Below, one piece after another: positions 5,378 to 10,376 of a stretch of DNA of 10,376 bases. The DNA is from an uncultured Eubacteriales bacterium (GTDB lineage Bacteria > Bacillota > Clostridia > Oscillospirales > Oscillospiraceae), in NCBI GenBank assembly GCA_900547405.1, contig URGL01000075.1, forward strand, positions 1-10,376, given 5' to 3'. Under the pieces are notes generated by a model. The model saw nothing but the letters and a program-made list of their open reading frames with translations, did no database searches and had not been told where the DNA came from. Numbering within the stretch: the first letter of the stretch is position 1; the number at the start of each line of letters is the position of its first letter. The position numbers and the translations under genes were made by a program.

Positions 5378-7498
5378 TTACTTGCCTTCCATTTCCTTCA
5401 GGGCATCCTTGCGGCTGAAGTTGGCCCGGCCCTTCTCGTCGAAGCCCATGAACTTGACCCAGGTCATGTCGCCCAGGTTCAGCACGTCCTCCACCTTCTC
5501 CACACGGCGGTTCTCCAGCTTGGAGATGTGGACCATGCCGTCGTGGCCCGGGGCGATCTCTACGAAAGCGCCGATGGGCAGGATGCGGACTACCTTGCCG
5601 TAGTACAGCTTGCCCACCTCGGGGACAAAGCAGATGTCGTCCACCATCTTCTTGGCGGCGTAGGCGGCGGAAGCGTCTACGGCGGAGATGAAGACGGAGC
5701 CGTCGTCATCGATGTCCACCTTGGCGCCGGTGTCGGCGCAGATCTTCTGGATGGTCTTTCCGCCGGAGCCGATGACCTCACGGATCTTGTCCACAGGAAT
5801 CTTCAGGCTCAGCATCTTGGGAGCGTACTCACTTACCTCGGCCCGGGGGGCGGGGATGCAGGGCAGCATGACCTCGTTCAGGATCTCCAGGCGGGCCTTG
5901 CGGCAGCGCTCCAGAGCGTCCTCAATGATCTCCATGGTCAGGCCCTTGTTCTTCAGGTCCATCTGGATGGCGGTGATGCCCTCGGTGGTGCCGGCTACCT
6001 TGAAGTCCATTTCGCCGTGGAAGTCTTCCACGCCCTGGATGTCGGTGAAGGTTCTCCACTCGCCGGTCTCCTGGTCGGAGATCAGGCCGCAGGAAATACC
6101 GGCCACAGGCCGTTTGATGGGCACACCGGCGTCCATCAGCGCCAGGGTAGAGCCGCAGATGGAGCCCTGAGAGGTGGAGCCGTTGGAAGAGAGGACCTCA
6201 GACACCACGCGGATGGCGTAGGGGAACTCCTCCACGCTGGGGATCACAGGCAGCAGGGCCTTCTCGGCCAGAGCGCCGTGACCGATCTCACGACGGGAGG
6301 TAGACCGGGCGGCACGGGCCTCGCCGGTGGAGTAGGCGGGGAAATTGTAGTGGTGGATATACCGCTTGGTATCCTCCTGGTAGATGGTGTCCAGCTTCTG
6401 GGCGGCGGACAGGGTGTTCAGGGTGCAGACGGAGAGGACCTGGGTCTGACCCCGGGTGAACAGGCCGCTGCCGTGGACTCTGGGCAGCACGCCCACTTCG
6501 GCAGCCAGAGGACGGATCTCGTCCATGCCCCGGCCGTCTACACGCTTGCCCTGGAGCAGCCACTTCTTGACGACCTTCTTCTGCATCTTGTACAGGCATA
6601 CCTCGATGTGGGTATCGAAGTCCTCATACTTGTCGGCAAACTTCTCGGCAAAGTCCAGCCGGGCGGCAGTCAGCCGCTCCTCCCGGACGTTCTTGTCGTC
6701 GGTATCCAGAGCGTACTCGATCTGGTTCAGGCCGTAGTTCATCAGGTCGTCCAGCAGCTCGTGGTTCACGGCGGCCTTCTCGAAGGTGAACTTGGGCTTG
6801 CCGATCTCGGCCACAATGCCGTTGATGAACTTCACGATCTCCATGTTGGTCTCGTGGGCAATGCGGATGGACTCCAGCACAACGGCCTCGGGAGCCTCGT
6901 TGGCCTCGGTCTCGATCATGACCACCTTCTCGAAGGTGGAGGAGATGCACACGAAGCAGTCGGAAGCGTTCCGCTGCTCGGTGGAGGGGTTCACGATATA
7001 CTGGCCGTTCAGGTGGCAGACGTTGGTGGTAGCTACGGGTCCGTTCCAGGGCACATCGGAAGAGGCGATGGCAATGGAAGCGCCCAGGGAGGCCACGATC
7101 TCAACGGGGTTGTCGTAGTCGTTGGCCAGAACAGTGCAGGTGACCACGGTGTCGTTGCGGAGCTCCTCGTCGAAGAGGGGACGCATGGGCCGGTCGATGA
7201 TCCGGCTGTTCAGGATACCCCGCTCAGAGGGCTTGCCCTCCCGGCGGTTGAAGGAGCCGGGGATCCGGCCCACGGAGTACATCCGCTCCTCAAACTCGAT
7301 GGTCAGAGGGAAGTAGTCGATACCGGCCTTGGGGATGGGGTTGGAAGTGCAGGTGGTCAGCACCACGGTGTCGCCGTAGCGGCAGATGCACTCGGCATTG
7401 GCGAGCTCAGCCACCTTGCCGGTCTCCACGGTGAAGGGGCGGCCGCCGATCTCCATCTCGTAGACCTTGTGGTTGGGGAACTGCTTGTGTGTGATCAT
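5378..7498 (-). CDS. pnp: Polyribonucleotide nucleotidyltransferase (PNPase)
   Basis: A 706-residue protein of the normal PNPase length. The enzyme degrades RNA 3' to 5' by phosphorolysis as a trimer and takes part in mRNA turnover in the cytoplasm. Domains in order: first RNase PH core (about 10-220, with the FPLT...GRIPGSF.RREG.PSE and IDRP.RPLF blocks), helical linker (about 235-310), second RNase PH core (about 315-545, with SICGSTLALMDAGVP), KH domain (about 564-620, GSGG loop near 578) and S1 domain (about 627-700). The catalytic residues corresponding to E. coli Asp486, Asp492 and Lys494 are present as about Asp492, Asp498 and Lys500 in the block DFHGEMDFK. The start at 7498 is clear because AGGAGG lies 7 nt upstream; the longer in-frame ORF to 7639 would cross an intergenic palindrome and has no support. 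It lies downstream of rpsO, the usual bacterial order. Confidence 0.98.
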   Translation of the reverse strand: MITHKQFPNHKVYEMEIGGRPFTVETGKVAELANAECICRYGDTVVLTTCTSNPIPKAGIDYFPLTIEFEERMYSVGRIPGSFNRREGKPSERGILNSRIIDRPMRPLFDEELRNDTVVTCTVLANDYDNPVEIVASLGASIAIASSDVPWNGPVATTNVCHLNGQYIVNPSTEQRNASDCFVCISSTFEKVVMIETEANEAPEAVVLESIRIAHETNMEIVKFINGIVAEIGKPKFTFEKAAVNHELLDDLMNYGLNQIEYALDTDDKNVREERLTAARLDFAEKFADKYEDFDTHIEVCLYKMQKKVVKKWLLQGKRVDGRGMDEIRPLAAEVGVLPRVHGSGLFTRGQTQVLSVCTLNTLSAAQKLDTIYQEDTKRYIHHYNFPAYSTGEARAARSTSRREIGHGALAEKALLPVIPSVEEFPYAIRVVSEVLSSNGSTSQGSICGSTLALMDAGVPIKRPVAGISCGLISDQETGEWRTFTDIQGVEDFHGEMDFKVAGTTEGITAIQMDLKNKGLTMEIIEDALERCRKARLEILNEVMLPCIPAPRAEVSEYAPKMLSLKIPVDKIREVIGSGGKTIQKICADTGAKVDIDDDGSVFISAVDASAAYAAKKMVDDICFVPEVGKLYYGKVVRILPIGAFVEIAPGHDGMVHISKLENRRVEKVEDVLNLGDMTWVKFMGFDEKGRANFSRKDALKEMEGK

Positions 7499-7576
7499 AG
7501 ATTTACCTCCTGATTTTTTTATAGTTTCCGGGAGGTTTAGCACTTGAAACTGACGCTTTTTCTGAAAATCCGGGGG

Positions 7577-7609
7577 ATTGCCACGGCAGTGCGGGCACTG
7601 CCTCGCAAT
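7577..7609. repeat. Intergenic palindrome between rpsO and pnp (REP-like)
   Basis: Nested inverted repeats: outer arms ATTGC / GCAAT (7577-7581, 7605-7609) enclose inner 8-bp arms GGCAGTGC / GCACTGCC (7585-7592, 7595-7602) around a 2-nt loop. From memory, GATTGCCACG...TCGCAATGACA units with variable palindromic centres recur between genes of related Clostridia; assignment to such a family is inference. In the mRNA it would form a stable stem between the two genes, and it has no T tract on either side. Confidence 0.6.
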
Positions 7610-7678
7610 GACACCGGTATCCAAAAACATCACTTTCAAACGCTAAAGGGACTCCCGGGCGTTGGAATGACGGATGCG

Positions 7679-7706
7679 AAAAGGGGGCGACGGTAGCCGT
7701 CGCCCC
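7679..7706 (-). terminator. Terminator or processing stem after rpsO
   Basis: A perfect 10-bp stem GGGGCGACGG / CCGTCGCCCC (7684-7693, 7697-7706) with a 3-nt loop lies 7 nt after the rpsO stop. On the minus strand it is followed by C and only four T (7679-7682), so termination may be partial and allow some read-through into pnp. In E. coli a stem in the same place is an RNase III site for PNPase autoregulation; whether that holds here is not shown by the sequence. Confidence 0.78.
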
Positions 7707-7713
7707 AAAGATA

Positions 7714-7980
7714 TTACTTACGGATACCCAGCTTGGCGATCAGAGCACGGTAACGGTTGATATCCTTGTTTGCCAGATAGTCCAGCATCTTGCGGCGCTT
7801 ACCAACCATCATCAGCAGACCACGGCGGGAGTGGTTGTCGTGCTTGTGTACGCGCAGATGGTCAGTCAGCTCGTTGATGCGGGCAGTCAGAATAGCAACC
7901 TGAACTTCGGCAGAGCCAGTGTCGCCCTCGTGAGTCGCATTCTCCAGGATAACCTGGGTCTTCTTTTCCTTCTGAATCAT
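7714..7980 (-). CDS. rpsO: 30S ribosomal protein S15
   Basis: An 88-residue protein, the typical S15 length. S15 is a primary binder of 16S rRNA in the platform of the small subunit. Recognised by the block GDTGSAEVQVAILTARI (20-36), then LTDHLRVHKHDNHSRRGLL (38-56), VGKRRKMLDYL (59-69) and the ending RYRALIAKLGIRK (76-88). The start at 7980 is chosen because AAAGGTGG lies 8 nt upstream and the product matches known S15 proteins. The in-frame extension to 8190 would run through the promoter and is rejected. It has its own promoter (8082-8110) and a structured leader. Confidence 0.98.
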   Translation of the reverse strand: MIQKEKKTQVILENATHEGDTGSAEVQVAILTARINELTDHLRVHKHDNHSRRGLLMMVGKRRKMLDYLANKDINRYRALIAKLGIRK

Positions 7981-8076
7981 GGTATTATCCACCTTTACAA
8001 TTATTTCCCTGTCAGCTAGGTATTGGGTCAGGTGCGTCCCAAAACTGAGCCGCAGGCACACTGGCCATAGCCAGTG
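7981..8076 (-). promoter_or_regulatory. Structured 5' leader of rpsO, candidate S15 autoregulatory site
   Basis: The leader predicted from the promoter is about 95 nt. It can form a 5'-terminal hairpin CACTGGC / GCCAGTG with a 4-nt loop (8059-8076). A second element is a nested stem made of CCTG/CAGG (8053-8056 with 8008-8011), TCAG/CTGA (8045-8048 with 8012-8015) and TTGGG/CCCAA (8038-8042 with 8023-8027), with a 4-nt bulge and an internal loop. The stem ends about 12 nt before the ribosome binding site. S15 is known to repress its own translation through structured leaders in several bacterial groups; that this leader does so is inference. Confidence 0.45.
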
Positions 8077-8081
8077 CGTCC

Positions 8082-8110
8082 AATATAACATAAGTTTACC
8101 CAAATGTAAA
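8082..8110 (-). promoter_or_regulatory. Sigma-A promoter of rpsO
   Basis: On the minus strand TTTACA (8105-8110) and TATATT (8082-8087) are separated by 17 bp, with an extended -10 TG one base upstream of the hexamer. The start point would be near 8075, at the foot of the leader hairpin. Confidence 0.82.
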
Positions 8111-8346
8111 GTGTTTTTCTCAGAAAAAGTTTGATTTTTCAGTATCAACGGAAGATAAAAATCTTCTGCATGACCGGGTCTGCAAAACAAACGTGATTTT
8201 CCAGTCTCCTTCCCGTCAGCGGGCGGGTTTGGAACTGCCGCACATTGGATTTTGTCCGTGCCGCGTGCGCTGATAGGTCACCTCTAATGTTGATTTCTGC
8301 ATCCGGCATTTGAGGAGCATCTCACCTTTGGCGATTTCTTTTTTCA
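8111..8346. other. Divergent intergenic stretch without a supported gene
   Basis: Between the leftward rpsO promoter and the rightward deacetylase promoter I find no supported gene, tRNA or clear terminator. A short CCCG-TCAG-CGGG hairpin is present at 8212-8223. A 43-codon minus-strand frame (8216-8347) has no ribosome binding site and is treated as unsupported. Confidence 0.55.
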
Positions 8347-8374
8347 TTGAAAGCGGCAAAAATGGTGCTATAAT
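8347..8374 (+). promoter_or_regulatory. Extended -10 sigma-A promoter of the deacetylase/pseudouridine synthase unit
   Basis: TTGAAA (8347-8352) and TATAAT (8369-8374) are separated by 16 bp, with TG plus one base before the -10 box. Transcription would start near 8381, giving a leader of about 40 nt. Confidence 0.88.
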
Positions 8375-8420
8375 AGGGGTAGTAATTTATTTCCAATTTC
8401 AAAACGGAAGGATGAATTTT

Positions 8421-9287
8421 ATGGGAAGACGATTTGACACGCTGGCATTCCCCGGCGGGTGCCTCCAGTGCTTTACCCTGAGCTATGACGATGGCGTGAT
8501 TCAGGACAGGCATCTGGCGGAGCTGTTCCGACACTACGGGCTAAAATGCTCCTTCAACCTCAATTCCGCACTGCTGGGCGTTTCCGATACCTGGCCGAAT
8601 TACAACGGCAAGCCGCTGGACGTATCCAAAATCCAGCCGGAGGAGCTGCAAAGCGTGTACGCCACTCATGAAATCTGCGGCCACGGCCTTTACCACTCCT
8701 CCCTGGAATCCATCGGTGCGCCCCTTGCCATGTATGAAATCGTGGAGGACAAGCGGCGGTTGGAAGCGCTGGCAGGCAAGCCCCTGAAGGTCTTTGCCTA
8801 TCCCTATGGCCGCTTTGACAGCCGGGTGGTGGAGCAGCTGCGGCTGGCCGGTTATCAGGGTGCCCGCACGGTAAATGCCACCCATGATTTTCAGATTCCA
8901 GAGAATTTTCTCACCTGGGATCCCACCTGCCATCACGCTGACCCCATGCTTATGGAGCTGGCGAAGCGCTTTGTGGACGAAGGGGAAGACAATGCCGCCA
9001 AAACCACGCCCAGGCTCTTTTATGTCTGGGGTCATGCCTATGAGCTGGATGGTGACGGCAACTGGGCGGTGATGGACGAGCTTGCCATGTTCCTGTACCA
9101 GCACCGGGAAAAAATCTGGTTTGCCACCAACGGGGAGATTATCGACTATGTAACCGCCTACCGCCGCCTGGAAACCTCCACCGATGGCAGCTTTCTCCAT
9201 AATCCCAGCGCGTTGGATGTGACCATTCGCACCAACGGAAGCTTTGTGACCATCCCTGCCGGGCAAACCGTTGCCATCCGCGAATAA
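8421..9287 (+). CDS. Polysaccharide deacetylase family protein (CE4-like)
   Basis: A 288-residue protein with the NodB-type fold motifs. SYDDG (21-25) matches the TFDDG motif that supplies catalytic and metal-binding aspartates (Asp23, Asp24). HGLYH (88-92) matches the HxxxH metal motif. AYPYGRFD (126-133) corresponds to the third motif, and His205 in VWGHAYE is a candidate for the last conserved histidine. Family members remove acetyl groups from amino sugars in polysaccharides or related compounds; the substrate here is unknown. No signal peptide or membrane anchor is visible, so it appears cytoplasmic, unlike peptidoglycan deacetylases. Start 8421 is chosen over 8412 because GGAAGG (8406-8411) is 9 nt from 8421 but abuts 8412. 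The last 30 or so residues look like a short beta-rich tail. The next gene begins 2 bases after its stop. Confidence 0.87.
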   Translation: MGRRFDTLAFPGGCLQCFTLSYDDGVIQDRHLAELFRHYGLKCSFNLNSALLGVSDTWPNYNGKPLDVSKIQPEELQSVYATHEICGHGLYHSSLESIGAPLAMYEIVEDKRRLEALAGKPLKVFAYPYGRFDSRVVEQLRLAGYQGARTVNATHDFQIPENFLTWDPTCHHADPMLMELAKRFVDEGEDNAAKTTPRLFYVWGHAYELDGDGNWAVMDELAMFLYQHREKIWFATNGEIIDYVTAYRRLETSTDGSFLHNPSALDVTIRTNGSFVTIPAGQTVAIRE

Positions 9288-9289
9288 CC

Positions 9290-10156
9290 ATGGAACTACA
9301 CTTGACCGCCCAGCGGGAAGGGAAGCTCTCCTCCTTTCTCCGCCACGACCTGAAGCTCTCCGCCACGCTGGTAAACCGGCTGAAATGGAAAGAGGCTTTC
9401 CTGGTCAACGGAATTCCCCAGCGCACCAATTTCCCCGTGAAATCCGGGGATGTCATCACCGTCCGGCTGGATGAAGAAGCGCCGGAATACCCCGCCCAGG
9501 ATGGGGAGCTTTCCATTTTGTACGAGGATGAATGGCTGCTGGCAGTGGACAAACCCAGCGGAATGCTCATTCATCCCTCCCGGGCAAAAAACGAGGGGAC
9601 ACTGGCCAATTTCGTTGCCGGATATTATCAGAAGGCCGGCCAATGCGCCGCCTTTCACCCCCTGACCCGGCTGGATCGGGACACCTTCGGGGTGGTGCTG
9701 GTTGCCAAAAATGCTCACATTCACGCCCTGCTGCAAGAGGCGCATCCACAAAAGACCTATGAGGCGCTGGTCTACGGCACGCCGCCTCAGCCGGAAGGGG
9801 AGGTCACCGCCCCCATCGCCCGGTGTGAAATGCCCAGCCTGCTGCGCCGGATTGACCCGGAAGGGAAGCCATGCCGCACCCTGTACCGCGTGCTGGAATC
9901 CGGCGAGCATTTCAGTTGGCTGGAGCTGCATCCCGTCACCGGGCGCACCCATCAGCTGCGGCTGCACTGCATGGCCTCCGGTTTCCCCATCTTAGGCGAC
10001 CCGCAGTATACAAGCCCGGAATCGACGGCGTATTCCGCTGCCCACGGACTGTTCACGCAGCAGCTGTGTGCCGCAAGGCTCGTTTTCCCGCACCCCATGA
10101 CGGGGGAGCGGATGGAAATTTTGTCGAGGCAGGCAGTTTTCTTTCCGAAAGACTAG
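9290..10156 (+). CDS. RluA family pseudouridine synthase
   Basis: A 288-residue enzyme converting uridine to pseudouridine in rRNA or tRNA. An S4-like RNA-binding domain (about 12-60, with LVNRLKWKEAFLVNG) precedes the synthase domain (about 75-285). The active-site block is HPLTRLDRDTFG (123-134), with Asp129 as the catalytic aspartate; the Phe at 133 replaces the usual Ser or Thr. Further landmarks are the AVDKPSGMLIHP block (85-96), GRTHQLRLH (218-226) and GDPQY (236-240). The exact target site cannot be told. It starts 2 bases after the deacetylase stop and has no recognisable ribosome binding site, so translation probably depends on coupling to the upstream gene. Length and domain order are typical of the RluA/RluD group. 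Confidence 0.93.
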   Translation: MELHLTAQREGKLSSFLRHDLKLSATLVNRLKWKEAFLVNGIPQRTNFPVKSGDVITVRLDEEAPEYPAQDGELSILYEDEWLLAVDKPSGMLIHPSRAKNEGTLANFVAGYYQKAGQCAAFHPLTRLDRDTFGVVLVAKNAHIHALLQEAHPQKTYEALVYGTPPQPEGEVTAPIARCEMPSLLRRIDPEGKPCRTLYRVLESGEHFSWLELHPVTGRTHQLRLHCMASGFPILGDPQYTSPESTAYSAAHGLFTQQLCAARLVFPHPMTGERMEILSRQAVFFPKD

Positions 10157-10165
10157 GCAAGCGCC

Positions 10166-10201
10166 ATGCTTTTCTGATATAATGTATAATATTAAAAGCA
10201 T
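10166..10201 (+). promoter_or_regulatory. Inverted repeat enclosing tandem -10 boxes (candidate operator/promoter)
   Basis: Perfect 8-bp arms ATGCTTTT (10166-10173) and AAAAGCAT (10194-10201) flank two TATAAT hexamers (10178-10183 and 10185-10190). The first has the extended -10 TG one base upstream (10175-10176); neither has a good -35 box. Because the -10 boxes lie between the arms, the left arm would not be transcribed, which favours a DNA operator over an RNA hairpin. The right arm ends one base before the AGGAG ribosome binding site. The promoter is likely, its control by a repressor is inference. Confidence 0.55.
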
Positions 10202-10213
10202 AGGAGACGCTGC

Positions 10214-10376
10214 ATGGAGAAAAAGAACGCAGTCTATACCATCACAGAAGATCAGTCGCCGGAGGAAGCCCGGCGGGAGCATGTTATGCTCGTTGTGCGC
10301 AATCTGGCGGCGGGCGCGGCGGCTGTTTTGTTTCTGGCCTCGTTTGCGCTGGCGGATATCCACAAACTGCTGCGCG
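10214..10376 (+). CDS. Unrecognised membrane protein, 5' part only
   Basis: Fifty-four codons are present before the window ends. The start at 10214 is supported by AGGAG (10202-10206) 7 nt upstream and by the promoter just before it. The protein begins with about 23 polar, charged residues (MEKKNAVYTITEDQSPEEARR...) followed by one hydrophobic segment, about residues 24-46, typical of an N-terminal membrane helix with the N-terminus inside. I do not recognise the family, and no function can be given. Confidence 0.65.
   Translation, partial: MEKKNAVYTITEDQSPEEARREHVMLVVRNLAAGAAAVLFLASFALADIHKLLR

Noticed and set aside
5372..7513. 713-codon + strand frame opposite pnp
   Set aside because: Antisense shadow of a highly conserved gene; the translation is Gly/Leu/Val/His-rich with no family signature.
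7499..7545. Possible pnp promoter with a TATAAA box near 7520
   Set aside because: No acceptable -35 hexamer at 16-18 bp, and the start point would fall almost on the ribosome binding site.
7499..7639. N-terminal extension of PNPase by 47 residues
   Set aside because: It has no ribosome binding site at its start, crosses an intergenic palindrome and exceeds the normal PNPase length, while 7498 has an ideal AGGAGG.
7981..8190. N-terminal extension of S15 by 70 residues
   Set aside because: It would cross the rpsO promoter and leader, and S15 proteins are about 88-89 residues.
10156..10174. AAGC/GCTTTT as a terminator of the pseudouridine synthase gene
   Set aside because: The stem is only 4 bp and the T run is short; the GCTTTT is better explained as one arm of the inverted repeat around the next promoter.

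Overview
The window looks like chromosomal DNA of a GC-rich, low-redundancy Clostridia genome, most likely an Oscillospiraceae/Ruminococcaceae-type gut Firmicute. This rests on several observations: strong AGGAGG-type ribosome binding sites, near-consensus sigma-A promoters with 16-17 bp spacers, a split (two-subunit) transketolase, a GH3 glucosidase with swapped domains as known from Ruminococcus and Butyrivibrio, tRNAs with encoded CCA, and GC-rich intergenic palindromes. No species can be named from the sequence alone.

Layout. Positions 1-137 hold no gene but carry two perfect or near-perfect GC-rich hairpin units. A small four-helix membrane protein of the putative ABC-transporter type IV (CmpB-like) family runs leftwards at 138-563. 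A rightward sigma-A promoter (624-652) then drives a tRNA-Met(CAT)/tRNA-Glu(TTC) pair joined without a single spacer base (695-845), closed by a rho-independent terminator. A leftward block follows: both transketolase halves (961-2757, own promoter and terminator), a reversed-domain GH3 beta-glucosidase (2877-5258, own promoter), pnp (5378-7498, with terminator) and rpsO (7714-7980, with promoter, structured leader and terminator). Here rpsO lies upstream of pnp, the conserved bacterial order. After a strand switch at about 8111-8346, a rightward two-gene unit encodes a polysaccharide-deacetylase-like protein and an RluA-type pseudouridine synthase (8421-10156). The window ends in the 5' part of an unrecognised membrane protein (10214 onward).

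How the genes work together. Most of the content is core housekeeping: translation (two tRNAs, S15), RNA turnover (PNPase), rRNA or tRNA modification (RluA family), the non-oxidative pentose phosphate pathway (transketolase) and use of plant glycosides or oligosaccharides (GH3). The transketolase pair must act together as one enzyme; rpsO and pnp are a classical neighbour pair. I found no mobile element, CRISPR array, phage gene or defence system, and nothing that amounts to a new multi-gene system. The best leads are non-coding: a nested stem in the rpsO leader that could be an S15 autoregulatory site, a perfect 8-bp inverted repeat enclosing two -10 elements before the last gene, and the intergenic palindromes at the left edge and between rpsO and pnp.
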